Part shown: positions 17,859 to 26,618 of the stretch, piece after piece
How the letters are laid out: every line of letters starts with the position of its first letter
How positions within the stretch are numbered: position 1 is the stretch's first letter
Assembly: GCA_021740105.1 (NCBI GenBank)
Contig: JAIPAM010000002.1
Coordinates: 310,001-374,000, forward strand
Origin: Flavobacterium sp.
Lineage (GTDB): Bacteria > Bacteroidota > Bacteroidia > Flavobacteriales > Flavobacteriaceae
Direction: 5' to 3'
Length of the DNA stretch: 64,000 nucleotides
The notes under the pieces: model-generated
Database searches by the model: none
What the model saw: only the letters and a program-made list of their open reading frames with translations
Told to the model about the DNA's origin: nothing
Program-made: the position numbers and the translations under genes

Positions 17859-18839
17859 ATGAAAATCGCAGTTGTAATTTTAAATTGGAATGGAAAGAAA
17901 TTGTTAGAACAGTTTCTACCTTCCGTTGTTCAAAATTCATCTGAAGCAGATGTTTATCTTGCCGATAATAACTCTTCCGACGATTCTATTTCCTATATAA
18001 CCACTCACTTTCCTTCAGTTCAAATTATAAAAAACGAATACAACTTTGGATTTGCTCAAGGGTATAACGAAGCATTAAAATCAGTAGATGCAGATATTTT
18101 TGCCTTAGTCAACTCGGATGTTGAAGTAACTCAAAATTGGTTGCAACCAATAATTGAAACATTCAAAAATGAACCAAATACAGCCATTGTACAACCTAAA
18201 ATATTGGACTACAAGCGTAAGGATTATTTCGAATATGCTGGTGCTGGCGGTGGTTTTATTGATCAATATGGTTATCCCTATTGTCGAGGACGCGTTTTTG
18301 AAACAATAGAAAAAGATTGGGGACAATACAATGATGCTTGCGAGATATTTTGGGCTTCAGGCGCTTGTTTTTTTATAAGAAGTTCGGTTTACAGCGAATT
18401 AAACGGTTTTGATGGAGATTTTTTTGCTCATCAAGAAGAAATAGATTTATGTTGGCGTGCAAAAAATAAAAAATATACAATAAAATATAATGGTTTATCT
18501 ACCATTTACCATGTTGGAGGTGCAACATTAAACGAAGAAAGTCCCAAAAAAACATTTTTGAATTTTAGAAATTCCTTGTTTATGTTGACCAAAAATTTAC
18601 CTAAACATGAACTATTTAGAATTGTATTTTTCCGAATGGTATTGGATGGGATCGCGGGAATTCGATTTTTATTTCAAGGAAAATTTACTCATTTATTTGC
18701 GGTGCTTAAAGCACACTTTCATTACTACCATTTGATAAATAGAAATTTAAATAAAAGAAGCGATTTTCAATTAAAATCCTATTTTAAAATAAATAGTATT
18801 GTATATAATTATTTCATAAAAAAACGGCATAATTTTTGA
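17859..18839 (+). CDS. Glycosyltransferase family 2
   Basis: GT-A-fold transferase: VVILNWNGKKLLEQFLPSV at the N-terminus, nucleotide-sugar-binding VYLADNNSSDDS, the DXD-type motif LVNSDVEV, ASGACFFIRS, and an acidic HQEEIDLCWRAK that supplies the probable base. This resembles rhamnosyl/WbbL-like family 2 transferases that work on cell-surface polysaccharides at the cytoplasmic face. 326 residues with an amphipathic, basic C-terminus. Only 9 bases separate it from the HsdR_N-like gene, so the two are probably transcribed together. Sugar and acceptor unknown. Confidence 0.88.
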   Translation: MKIAVVILNWNGKKLLEQFLPSVVQNSSEADVYLADNNSSDDSISYITTHFPSVQIIKNEYNFGFAQGYNEALKSVDADIFALVNSDVEVTQNWLQPIIETFKNEPNTAIVQPKILDYKRKDYFEYAGAGGGFIDQYGYPYCRGRVFETIEKDWGQYNDACEIFWASGACFFIRSSVYSELNGFDGDFFAHQEEIDLCWRAKNKKYTIKYNGLSTIYHVGGATLNEESPKKTFLNFRNSLFMLTKNLPKHELFRIVFFRMVLDGIAGIRFLFQGKFTHLFAVLKAHFHYYHLINRNLNKRSDFQLKSYFKINSIVYNYFIKKRHNF

Positions 18840-18853
18840 AAATTAATAGTGCA

Positions 18854-18880
18854 TTTGTAATATAATTTTATTTAATTTTG
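18854..18880 (+). promoter_or_regulatory. -33/-7 promoter of the OmpA-family lipoprotein
   Basis: TTTG at 18854-18857 and TAATTTTG at 18873-18880, an exact TAnnTTTG match, 16 bases before the ATG. Confidence 0.5.
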
Positions 18881-18896
18881 TAAAAAATAAATCCCC

Positions 18897-19727
18897 ATGA
18901 AAAGAATCATTTTAGCATTATCAGTAGTCGCTTTATTGTCAACTTCTTGTGTTTCAAAGAAAAAGTTTGTATCCTTAGAAGCAAAAAATAAAGAAATTCA
19001 AGACTTATTAAATTCTTGTACGGTTAAATTAAATATGTGTCTTACTGAGAAGGAGGCCTTAGCAAGTCAAATAGAATTTTTAAAGAAAAACAATGATAAT
19101 TTGATTCAAAATATGGATAACATGACTACGTTATCTACTAAAGGAGCACAAAACATTGAAAAAGCACTAGAGACAATTAAAGAAAAAGACATCAAAATTT
19201 CTAGAATGCAAGATGCTCTAACCAAAAAAGACAGTGTTACTCTAGCCTTGGTTACCAGCATTAAAAGCTCTGTAGGTGTTACCGATCCAGACATCGAAGT
19301 GAATGTTGAAAAAGGAGTAGTTTTTATCTCTATAGCTGATAAATTACTTTTTAAAAGTGGAAGTTACCTAGTTAGCGATCGTGCGAAAGAAGTATTGGCT
19401 AAAGTAGCAAAAATTATAAATGACAAACCTACTTTTGAGTGTATGGTGGAAGGACACACTGACAATATACCGTTTATTGGTAACAACATATTAATAGACA
19501 ACTGGGATTTGAGCGCGAAACGTTCAACCGCAATTGTTCGTGTATTAACAAAAGACTTAAAAGTAAATCCTAAGCAATTAATAGCTGCCGGTCGTGGAGA
19601 ATTCATTCCATTAGTAGAAAATAATTCAGTTACCAATCGTGCGATCAATAGAAGAACTCGTATTGTGATTCTTCCTAAAATCGATGAGTTCTACGAAATG
19701 ATCGAAAAAGAAATGAAAAAACAGTAA
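18897..19727 (+). CDS. OmpA-family peptidoglycan-binding lipoprotein
   Basis: 276 residues. An N-terminal lipoprotein signal peptide ends in STSC, with Cys at about residue 18 as lipidation site. A coiled coil follows (about 25-110), then an OmpA-like domain (about 150-265) with VEGHTDNIPF and NWDLSAKRSTAIVRVL, whose Asp and Arg bind diaminopimelate. It should tether the outer membrane to the cell wall. Its own promoter and terminator frame a single-gene unit. Confidence 0.92.
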   Translation: MKRIILALSVVALLSTSCVSKKKFVSLEAKNKEIQDLLNSCTVKLNMCLTEKEALASQIEFLKKNNDNLIQNMDNMTTLSTKGAQNIEKALETIKEKDIKISRMQDALTKKDSVTLALVTSIKSSVGVTDPDIEVNVEKGVVFISIADKLLFKSGSYLVSDRAKEVLAKVAKIINDKPTFECMVEGHTDNIPFIGNNILIDNWDLSAKRSTAIVRVLTKDLKVNPKQLIAAGRGEFIPLVENNSVTNRAINRRTRIVILPKIDEFYEMIEKEMKKQ

Positions 19728-19728
19728 C

Positions 19729-19756
19729 ATAGCTTTCAGCTATAGCTAACAGCTGT
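19729..19756. repeat. CAGCT-type intergenic tandem/inverted repeat
   Basis: Short self-similar stretch built from AGCT/CAGCT units between the OmpA lipoprotein stop and its terminator. A related stretch occurs at 49520-49550. Origin unknown. Confidence 0.35.
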
Positions 19757-19775
19757 TTGTTTGTTCAGAAATACA

Positions 19776-19802
19776 AAAACGTCTTGATTTTCAAGACGTT
19801 TT
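19776..19802 (+). terminator. Terminator of the OmpA lipoprotein gene
   Basis: 12-bp stem (19776-19787 with 19791-19802, core ACGTCTTGA/TCAAGACGT), three-base loop, then a T-tract. Confidence 0.9.
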
Positions 19803-19842
19803 TTTTATTTAAATACTAATTGATTGAACACTTAAAACTAAC

Positions 19843-20463
19843 TTAAAGCACTTCCAAACTTCCTTTTCCTTCTCGAATTACAACTGGCTCAAATCCGGAT
19901 AAATCAATAATGGTAGAACCAATATTGTCACCGTAACCTCCATCAATTACTAAATCAACCAGGTTTTGCCATTTTTCAAATATTAATTCCGGATCGGTAG
20001 AATACTCTAAAACTTCATCTTCATCATGTATAGAAGTAGAAACTATAGGATTTCCCAATTGGCGAACAATCTCTAAAGCAATTGCATTATCAGGAACTCG
20101 AATTCCAACGGTAGTTTTTTTCTTAAATTCTTTAGGTAAATTATTATTTCCAGGGAGAATAAAAGTGTACGGGCCAGGCAACGCTCGTTTTAAAATTTTA
20201 AATGTTGATGTATCAATTTGTTTAATGTAATCGGAAATATGACTTAAATCGGAACATATAAATGAAAAATTGGCTTTATCCAATTTCACTCCTTTTATTT
20301 TTGCAATGCGCTCTAAGGCTTTTGTATTGGTAATATCACAACCCAAACCATAAACAGTATCTGTAGGATAAATCACCAAACCACCATTTTTCAAAACCTC
20401 AATTACTTTTTTAATAGCGACTTCGTTGGGATTGTTTTCGTATATTTTTATGAATTGTGCCAT
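19843..20463 (-). CDS. YciO/YrdC/Sua5-family protein (L-threonylcarbamoyladenylate synthase type)
   Basis: 206 residues of the YrdC fold: VLKNGGLVIYPTDTVYGLGCDI, KRALPGPYTFILPG, the substrate-binding KKTTVGIRVPDN, and PIVSTSIHDEDE. Family members make the threonylcarbamoyl-AMP intermediate for t6A at tRNA position 37, but short YciO-type proteins like this one may not do so and could be a second paralogue. It lacks the C-terminal Sua5 domain. It lies downstream of the UvrD-type helicase gene on the same strand, separated by an AT-rich spacer. Confidence 0.85.
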   Translation of the reverse strand: MAQFIKIYENNPNEVAIKKVIEVLKNGGLVIYPTDTVYGLGCDITNTKALERIAKIKGVKLDKANFSFICSDLSHISDYIKQIDTSTFKILKRALPGPYTFILPGNNNLPKEFKKKTTVGIRVPDNAIALEIVRQLGNPIVSTSIHDEDEVLEYSTDPELIFEKWQNLVDLVIDGGYGDNIGSTIIDLSGFEPVVIREGKGSLEVL

Positions 20464-20522
20464 GAATGATTTAAGATTTATGATTTATGAAATTAGATTT
20501 AAAAAATTAACCGATCAGCTTT

Positions 20523-22847
20523 TTATCCGATTATATCTAATTTAGCAAAACGAAGTAATAACTTTTTAATCCCTCCAACTTCAAATTTGATTTCGGCTTT
20601 TTTATCAGCACCAACACCTTCAATATAGATTACTTCGCCTTTTCCAAAACGTTCGTGCATTACGATATTTCCAATGGTTAATTTATTGTCAAATAGATTC
20701 GCAGCACCTGAAGGAGCATCGGAATTCATTGGTTTCAATTTTCTAACTGTTGCCGTTTGTTCCTCACCATATTGTTTCGGCGGCGTTCCTCCTATTGGCT
20801 TAGCCAAGCGCAATTTTGATTTATCTACATCACCAAAAATATCGCTATCAATCATTGGTTTGTAACGATAATTATTTTCTTCAGGAGTTAAATATTCTAA
20901 ATATTGGCCGTCAATTTCTTCAATAAATCGAGAAGGTTCGCTGTCAGTCAATTTTCCCCATCGGTAACGAGATTGGGCATAGGTCAAATAAGCTTGGTGC
21001 TCGGCACGAGTTAATGCCACATAAAATAAGCGGCGTTCCTCTTCTAATTCACTTCTGGTACTCATACTCATCGCACTTGGAAACAAGTCTTCTTCCATTC
21101 CCACTACAAAAACCGTTGGGAATTCCAATCCTTTTGCCAAGTGAATGGTCATCAATGCCACTCGATCATCATCACCGGTATCTTTATCTAAATCTGTAGC
21201 CAAAGCCACGTCTTCCATAAATTCGCCCAAAGAACCTCTAGCACCATCAATTTCTTTTTGGCCTTCTGTAAAATCTTTAATCCCGTTTAATAATTCTTCG
21301 ATATTTTCAATTCTAGCAATTCCTTCAGGCGTTCCATCTTTTTTTAATTCTTGAACCAATCCTGTTTTTTTGGCAACATGTTCGGCAATATAAAAGGCAT
21401 CTTGATTTTCATTGATGACTTGGAAACTCTGGATCATCGTTACAAAATCAGTCAGTTTTTGTTTTGCACCAGAATTCAGTTTCAAATCAATTTTATCAAT
21501 ATTTTGCATTACTTCAAATATTGATCTTTTGTAATGATTGGCAGCAATGGTTAGCTTTTCAACCGTAGTATCCCCTATTCCTCTAGCCGGATAATTGATT
21601 ACGCGAATTAATGCCTCTTCATCTTTAGGATTGATAATCAAACGCAAATAACACAATACATCCTTAATTTCTTTCCTTTGGTAGAAAGACAATCCACCAT
21701 AAATACGATAGGGAATATCTCTTTTTCTAAGCGCATCTTCCATCGCACGTGATTGTGCATTGGTGCGATATAGAATTGCAAATTGACCATTCGTCATTTG
21801 GTTTTGCATTTTCTGATCCCAAATGGTACTGGCTACAAATCGGCCTTCTTCTCCATCAGTTAAACTACGATGCACTTTAATTTTAGATCCTGAATCATTT
21901 GCGGTCCAAACGATTTTATCTAATTTGGTTTTGTTTTTTTCAATAATTGAATTCGCAGCTTCGACTATATTTTTAGTGGAACGATAATTTTGTTCCAAGC
22001 GATAGGTTTTTACGCCATCATAATCTTTTTGAAAATTCAGAATGTTATTTATGTTGGCCCCACGGAAAGCATAAATACTTTGCGCATCATCACCAACCAC
22101 ACAAATATTCTGAAATTTATCTGATAAAGCGCGAACAATTAGGTATTGTGAATGATTGGTATCTTGGTACTCATCAACCAAAATATATCTAAATCGATCT
22201 TGGTATTTTGCCAATACCTCAGGGAAACGAGTCAGTAATTCGTTAGTTTTTAATAGTAAATCATCAAAATCCATGGCTCCCGCTTTAAAACAACGATCCA
22301 CATAATTTTGATAAATTTCTCCTAAGCGAGGTTTTTTAGACATGGCATCGGCTTCCATTAATTCTGGATTGTTGAAATAAGCCTTAACCGTAATCAAACT
22401 GTTTTTATAAGAGGAAATTCTGCCAAGTACCTGTTTTGGTTTATAGATGTCTTTATCCAGTTGCATTTCTTTAATAACCGCAGATATCAATCTTACCGAA
22501 TCTTGAGTATCGTAAATGGTAAAATTAGAAGGATAACCTAGTTTATCCGATTCAGAACGTAGAATTCTTGCAAAAACGGAGTGGAACGTTCCCATCCAAA
22601 GATTTTTCGCTTCATTAGTTCCAACTATTTCTGAGATTCTTTTTTTCATTTCACGAGCTGCTTTGTTCGTGAATGTTAATGCTAAAATACTAAAAGCGTC
22701 AACGCCTAAACTCATTAGATAAGCGATTCTAATAGTTAATACACGTGTTTTCCCAGAACCTGCACCAGCAATAATAATCATTGGACCGTCCTTTTGGAGA
22801 ACTGGCTCTTGTTGCGCTGAGTTAAGTTGGCTTATGTATTTTTGCAT
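20523..22847 (-). CDS. UvrD/PcrA-family DNA helicase
   Basis: Superfamily 1A 3'-5' DNA helicase for repair and replication-fork clearance. 774 residues. Motifs in order: Q motif LNSAQQEPVL, Walker A GAGSGKTRVLT, Ia TFTNKAAREMKKRI, II LVDEYQDTNHSQY, III GDDAQSIYAFRGA, IV YRLEQNYRST, V MTIHLAKGLEFPTVFVVG, VI RRLFYVALTRA. A C-terminal Tudor-like segment (MHERFGKGEVIYIEGVG) is the RNA-polymerase-binding tail typical of PcrA/UvrD. The stop is followed by the YciO gene. Confidence 0.94.
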   Translation of the reverse strand: MQKYISQLNSAQQEPVLQKDGPMIIIAGAGSGKTRVLTIRIAYLMSLGVDAFSILALTFTNKAAREMKKRISEIVGTNEAKNLWMGTFHSVFARILRSESDKLGYPSNFTIYDTQDSVRLISAVIKEMQLDKDIYKPKQVLGRISSYKNSLITVKAYFNNPELMEADAMSKKPRLGEIYQNYVDRCFKAGAMDFDDLLLKTNELLTRFPEVLAKYQDRFRYILVDEYQDTNHSQYLIVRALSDKFQNICVVGDDAQSIYAFRGANINNILNFQKDYDGVKTYRLEQNYRSTKNIVEAANSIIEKNKTKLDKIVWTANDSGSKIKVHRSLTDGEEGRFVASTIWDQKMQNQMTNGQFAILYRTNAQSRAMEDALRKRDIPYRIYGGLSFYQRKEIKDVLCYLRLIINPKDEEALIRVINYPARGIGDTTVEKLTIAANHYKRSIFEVMQNIDKIDLKLNSGAKQKLTDFVTMIQSFQVINENQDAFYIAEHVAKKTGLVQELKKDGTPEGIARIENIEELLNGIKDFTEGQKEIDGARGSLGEFMEDVALATDLDKDTGDDDRVALMTIHLAKGLEFPTVFVVGMEEDLFPSAMSMSTRSELEEERRLFYVALTRAEHQAYLTYAQSRYRWGKLTDSEPSRFIEEIDGQYLEYLTPEENNYRYKPMIDSDIFGDVDKSKLRLAKPIGGTPPKQYGEEQTATVRKLKPMNSDAPSGAANLFDNKLTIGNIVMHERFGKGEVIYIEGVGADKKAEIKFEVGGIKKLLLRFAKLDIIG

Positions 22848-22865
22848 TTTTATTGAATAGGATTA

Positions 22866-22873
22866 CAAAAATA
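22866..22873 (-). promoter_or_regulatory. -7 box TATTTTTG upstream of the helicase gene
   Basis: Exact TAnnTTTG match on the minus strand, 18 bases before the start at 22847. Confidence 0.5.
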
Positions 22874-22944
22874 GGAATTTAGAATGAGGATTTAGTTATG
22901 AAAACAAACTATATCTTAACAATTTTAAGTTAGTTATACAATGT

Positions 22945-23715
22945 TTATCTACCTTGAAAAACATCGTAAGCAAAACGGATTAAAGTGCCTAAAACGACAA
23001 TTAAAAAGAATATTCTAATGAATTTATTTCCTTTATTTATAGCCAACTTTGCACCAATGTAACCTCCTAAAGCATTACAAATAGCCATCGGGATAGCAAT
23101 TAACCATAGTATTTTACCTTTGATAATAAATAAACAAATCGATCCAAAATTAGTTGCCAAATTGACCATTTTAGCATTTGCGGAAGCTTGCAGAAAATCG
23201 AATCCAAGAATAATTACAAAAGCCAATACCAAAAAACTACCTGTTCCGGGACCGATAAAACCATCGTAAAATCCAATAAAAAAAGATATTAATACTGCAT
23301 AAAATAGTTGTTGTTTAGGGGAATGTGATTTATCAGAATTCATTCCAAAATTTTTCTTTACATACATGTAAATCAATAATAAAGATAAAATTACCAAAAG
23401 TAAAGGTTTCATAAAATCATTACTCATATACACCAGTAAAGTAGAGCCTAAGTAAGCAGATGGAACAGCTAAAAGCATCATTACTAAGAGCAACTTCCAG
23501 TTCATTTCAATTTTCTTTAGATACTGGATCGCCGCAAAAAAAGTTCCACTAAAAGAGGGGACTTTTAATGTTCCTATAATTGTTGAAACCGGAAGATTGG
23601 GTAATAATATCATTCCCATTGGCGTTTGAATTAATCCTCCTCCTCCAACAATTGCATCAATAAATCCAGCTAAAAATGCAGCTACACATAATAATGTTAT
23701 AACTAGAATATCCAT
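22945..23715 (-). CDS. TSUP-family (TauE/SafE) inner-membrane permease
   Basis: 256 residues made almost entirely of hydrophobic helices (about seven or eight). The two half-repeats each carry the family signature: FLAGFIDAIVGGGGLIQTP near the N-terminus and FIGFYDGFIGPGTGSFLVLA in the middle. Family members export or import sulfite, sulfoacetate or related organosulfur anions; the substrate here cannot be told and no sulfur genes are adjacent. Confidence 0.88.
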   Translation of the reverse strand: MDILVITLLCVAAFLAGFIDAIVGGGGLIQTPMGMILLPNLPVSTIIGTLKVPSFSGTFFAAIQYLKKIEMNWKLLLVMMLLAVPSAYLGSTLLVYMSNDFMKPLLLVILSLLLIYMYVKKNFGMNSDKSHSPKQQLFYAVLISFFIGFYDGFIGPGTGSFLVLAFVIILGFDFLQASANAKMVNLATNFGSICLFIIKGKILWLIAIPMAICNALGGYIGAKLAINKGNKFIRIFFLIVVLGTLIRFAYDVFQGR

Positions 23716-23733
23716 TTTTTATAAAAATTTTAT

Positions 23734-23741
23734 CAAATGTA
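23734..23741 (-). promoter_or_regulatory. -7 box TACATTTG upstream of the TSUP gene
   Basis: Exact TAnnTTTG match on the minus strand, 18 bases before the start at 23715. Confidence 0.5.
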
Positions 23742-23810
23742 AGCTATAAGTTTATTTGTTTATTCGTTAATTTGTTTTTTTTAATTCTATAATCACAACA
23801 AATAATAAAA

Positions 23811-24332
23811 ATGGATACAACAAAATTGATCGAATTATTAAGTTATACATTACCATCGATTATCACCGGTTTTGTGGCCTATTATTTTTTCAACTTACAT
23901 ACTAAAAACGAAGAAGGCAGACGCAGGTATTTATTGAATAAAGACACTCAAAAAGACGCATTACCGTTAAGGCTACAAGCATTTGAAAGAATGACTTTGT
24001 TTCTAGAACGAATTAATCCAGGAAAATTATTAATTAGAATTTCTCCCAATTCAGAAGATAAAAACGATTATGAAAATTTGTTGATTTCAAATATTGAGCA
24101 AGAGTTTGAGCACAATTTAACCCAACAAATTTATATGTCAGATGAATGCTGGACTGTAATTGTTACTGCAAAAAATGCTACTATTCAAATGATTCGACGA
24201 ACCAATATGAGTGATCGAGTGGATACAGCAAACAAACTTCGAGAAGTAATCATGAATGATTTAATGGATAAGCAATCTCCATCAAGTGTCGCTTTATCTT
24301 ATATTAAAAATGAAGTTAAGTACTTATTCTAA
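23811..24332 (+). CDS. Conserved flavobacterial membrane-anchored protein of unknown function
   Basis: 173 residues. One N-terminal membrane helix (about 9-27, YTLPSIITGFVAYYFFNL) is followed by a soluble alpha/beta domain: ALPLRLQAFERMTLFLERI, then EQEFEHNLTQQIYMSDECW and a long helix ending VALSYIKNEVKYLF. I recall similar proteins in many Flavobacteriaceae, classed as a domain of unknown function; no catalytic motif is seen. It is convergent with the transketolase genes, with a strong shared terminator between. Confidence 0.7.
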   Translation: MDTTKLIELLSYTLPSIITGFVAYYFFNLHTKNEEGRRRYLLNKDTQKDALPLRLQAFERMTLFLERINPGKLLIRISPNSEDKNDYENLLISNIEQEFEHNLTQQIYMSDECWTVIVTAKNATIQMIRRTNMSDRVDTANKLREVIMNDLMDKQSPSSVALSYIKNEVKYLF

Positions 24333-24334
24333 AT

Positions 24335-24366
24335 AAAAAAAACCTTTCAATTGAAAGGTTTTTTTT
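24335..24366. terminator. Bidirectional perfect-palindrome terminator
   Basis: 32-base perfect palindrome (24335-24350 with 24351-24366) with A8 and T8 ends, serving the upstream gene on the plus strand and the transketolase genes on the minus strand. Confidence 0.92.
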
Positions 24367-24386
24367 ATACTTTGTCAGTCAATTAA

Positions 24387-25340
24387 TTATTTTCTAGCAA
24401 TTACTTTTTCTACTGCTTCCACAATTGCTTGATTGTTCAATTTGTATTTTTCCATTAACTGTGAAGGTGTTCCGCTTTCACCAAATGAATCGTGAACTGC
24501 TACAAATTCTTGAGGCGCAGGATGGTTTGAGGACAATACTCTTGCCACACTTTCTCCCAATCCGCCTAGAATATTGTGTTCTTCGGCAGTGACAATACAT
24601 TTTGTTTTGGCCAACGACTTTAATATCGCAGCTTCATCTAGTGGTTTAATGGTGTGAATATTAATTACCTCAGCAGAAATTCCTTTTTCTTCAAGTGCTT
24701 CAGCAGCTAATAATGCTTCCCAAACCAAATGACCTGTTGCTACGATCGTAACATCGGTACCTTCATTTAATACAATTGCTTTACCAATTACAAATGGTTC
24801 GTCGGCTGGCATAAAATTAGGAACTACAGGACGACCAAAACGCAAATAAACAGGACCATGATGAGCGGCAATTGCAATAGTTGCTGCTTTTGTTTGATTG
24901 TAATCACACGTATTTATTACCGTCATTCCAGGTAACATTTTCATCAATCCGATGTCTTCTAAAATTTGGTGAGTTGCCCCATCTTCTCCCAGAGTTAATC
25001 CGGCATGCGAAGCACATATTTTAACATTTTTATCAGAATAAGCTACGGATTGACGAATTTGATCGTAAACTCTACCGGTAGAGAAATTAGCAAACGTTCC
25101 CGTGAATGGAATCTTTCCTCCTATGGTTAAACCTGCTGCAATACCGATCATATTTGCCTCGGCAATTCCGATTTGAAAAAAGCGATCTGGGTGATTTTTT
25201 TTAAAATCATCAAATTTTAAGGAGCCTATTAAGTCGGCACAAAGCGCCACCACTTTTTCATTGGTTTGTCCTAATTCTGTCATTCCTGCTCCAAAACCAG
25301 AACGGGTATCTTTACTTCCTGTATTTGTATATTTTTTCAT
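24387..25340 (-). CDS. Transketolase, C-terminal subunit
   Basis: 317 residues carrying the pyrimidine-binding and C-terminal domains: LGEDGATHQILEDIGLM, the catalytic Glu region IGIAEANMIGIAAGL, and TAEEHNILGGLGESVA in the C domain. With the N-terminal subunit encoded just upstream (52-base gap) it forms a thiamine-diphosphate transketolase of the pentose phosphate pathway. The subunit split is a known arrangement in many bacteria and archaea; both halves have normal starts, so it is not a frameshift. Confidence 0.92.
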   Translation of the reverse strand: MKKYTNTGSKDTRSGFGAGMTELGQTNEKVVALCADLIGSLKFDDFKKNHPDRFFQIGIAEANMIGIAAGLTIGGKIPFTGTFANFSTGRVYDQIRQSVAYSDKNVKICASHAGLTLGEDGATHQILEDIGLMKMLPGMTVINTCDYNQTKAATIAIAAHHGPVYLRFGRPVVPNFMPADEPFVIGKAIVLNEGTDVTIVATGHLVWEALLAAEALEEKGISAEVINIHTIKPLDEAAILKSLAKTKCIVTAEEHNILGGLGESVARVLSSNHPAPQEFVAVHDSFGESGTPSQLMEKYKLNNQAIVEAVEKVIARK

Positions 25341-25392
25341 TGTTATTTAAAATTGAATGATTCATAATTGAATCTAAAATCTATAATCTAGT

Positions 25393-26241
25393 TTAGTAAT
25401 CACCTAAAGTTTCTGGGTTTTGAGCCAATGCTGTTTCTAATTGCTCGTCATTTGGCGCTTTTCCATGCCATGCGTGACTGAACATCATATAATCAACGCC
25501 GTTTCCCATTTCGGTATGCAGTAAAACACAAATCGGTTTTCCATTTCCAGTTCTTGATTTGGCTTCATTCATTCCAGCAATAATAGCTTCTATGTTATTC
25601 CCTTCTTTAATTTCTAATACGTCCCAATCGAAAGATTCAAATTTGGCACGAATACTACCCATTGGTAAAACCTCATCAGTAGATCCATCTATTTGTTTTC
25701 CGTTCAAGTCAATTGTCGCAATTAAATTATCTACTTTATATGCTGAAGCATACATGATTGCTTCCCAATTTTGACCTTCTTGCAATTCTCCGTCACCGTG
25801 AAGTGTATAAACTAGGTTTTTATCACCATTCAATTTTTTAGCTAATGCAGCACCAATTCCTACTGATAAACCTTGACCTAAAGATCCTGAAGCCATTCGA
25901 ACACCCGGCAAATTATCATGTGTAGTTGGATGACCTTGTAGTCTAGAATTTATTTTTCTGAAGGTAGCTAATTCAGCTACAGGAAAATAGCCACTTCTTG
26001 CTAAAACACTGTAAAAAACGGGGGAAATATGACCGTTGGAAAGGAAGAAAAGATCTTCGTCAATTCCGTCCATATTGAAAGTATCTTTTCGGTTCATGAT
26101 ACTTTGGTACAACGCAACAATAAATTCTGCGCAACCTAAAGAACCCCCGGGATGACCTGAATTTACTGCGTGTACCATTCGAAGAATATCTCTTCTAACT
26201 TGGATTGTTAAATCGTTTAATTGTTGTGTGTTGGGCTTCAT
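25393..26241 (-). CDS. Transketolase, N-terminal subunit
   Basis: 282 residues with the ThDP/Mg-binding domain: HAVNSGHPGGSLGCAEF, SNGHISPVFYSVLARSGYF, GSLGQGLSVGIGAALA and the cofactor motif GDGELQEGQNWEAIMYAS with IDLNGKQIDG. I start it at the ATG at 26241 (protein begins MKPNTQQLNDL); an open frame continues to 26382 but encodes a hydrophobic stretch unlike the family. A -7 box sits 25 bases upstream of the chosen start. First gene of a two-gene operon with the C-terminal subunit. Confidence 0.93.
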   Translation of the reverse strand: MKPNTQQLNDLTIQVRRDILRMVHAVNSGHPGGSLGCAEFIVALYQSIMNRKDTFNMDGIDEDLFFLSNGHISPVFYSVLARSGYFPVAELATFRKINSRLQGHPTTHDNLPGVRMASGSLGQGLSVGIGAALAKKLNGDKNLVYTLHGDGELQEGQNWEAIMYASAYKVDNLIATIDLNGKQIDGSTDEVLPMGSIRAKFESFDWDVLEIKEGNNIEAIIAGMNEAKSRTGNGKPICVLLHTEMGNGVDYMMFSHAWHGKAPNDEQLETALAQNPETLGDY

Positions 26242-26266
26242 TGTGAGTGTTATAGTTAAACTTTTG

Positions 26267-26274
26267 CAAAGATA
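26267..26274 (-). promoter_or_regulatory. -7 box TATCTTTG of the transketolase operon
   Basis: Exact TAnnTTTG match on the minus strand, 25 bases before the ATG at 26241; it lies inside the longer open frame, which supports the shorter start. Confidence 0.55.
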
Positions 26275-26395
26275 ATCAGATAACTTTGATGGCAAGAATC
26301 TAAAAAAATTAAATCCTAACAAAATGGTATATTTTATTAACAATTCAATAATAAATGAATATAATATACAATCGAATTTCATTATTTGGATTATA

Positions 26396-26520
26396 TAGCG
26401 TGAGTGATGGCAATGGAAATCCTATTGCGAAACAGCGTGGAGGGAGAGATTGTAATGAACAGCACGACCGAGTTGAAGTGCCGTTTAAATTTTAGTTAAA
26501 CGTACAAACGAGGGCACGCC
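26396..26520 (+). ncRNA. Structured RNA candidate, copy A (Flavo-1-like)
   Basis: The 377-base gap between the transketolase operon and tgt holds a GC-richer block with many complementary segments: GCAAT 26410-26414 with ATTGC 26424-26428; GCAC 26462-26465 with GTGC 26478-26481; CGTTTAA 26482-26488 with TTAAACG 26496-26502; and either CGTG 26399-26402 with CACG 26463-26466 or GCGTG 26398-26402 with CACGC 26515-26519. A second element at 47316-47385 shares the core. I recall intergenic elements of this kind in Flavobacterium genomes, and the Rfam class Flavo-1 is the likely name, but this is from memory. Strand is inferred from the shared core. The remaining bases of the gap show only the two promoters. 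Confidence 0.6.
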
Positions 26521-26591
26521 CAAAAACTAACAAAACTTGAAATTCGTGTTAATTTATTTGGTATTTCCCCACTCGTAAAATACAATTCTCT

Positions 26592-26599
26592 TATATTTG
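26592..26599 (+). promoter_or_regulatory. -7 box TATATTTG upstream of tgt
   Basis: Exact TAnnTTTG match, 19 bases before the tgt ATG and downstream of the RNA candidate. Confidence 0.5.
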
Positions 26600-26618
26600 C
26601 TGACTGAAAAAAGCCATT

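Noticed and set aside
24387..26241. Transketolase apparently broken in two
   Set aside because: Each half is a complete subunit with its own ATG and domain boundary, separated by 52 bases in a way known for split transketolases; not a frameshift.
26242..26382. N-terminal extension of the transketolase N-subunit
   Set aside because: The extra 47 codons encode a hydrophobic stretch unlike the family and contain the -7 box at 26267-26274; treated as non-coding.
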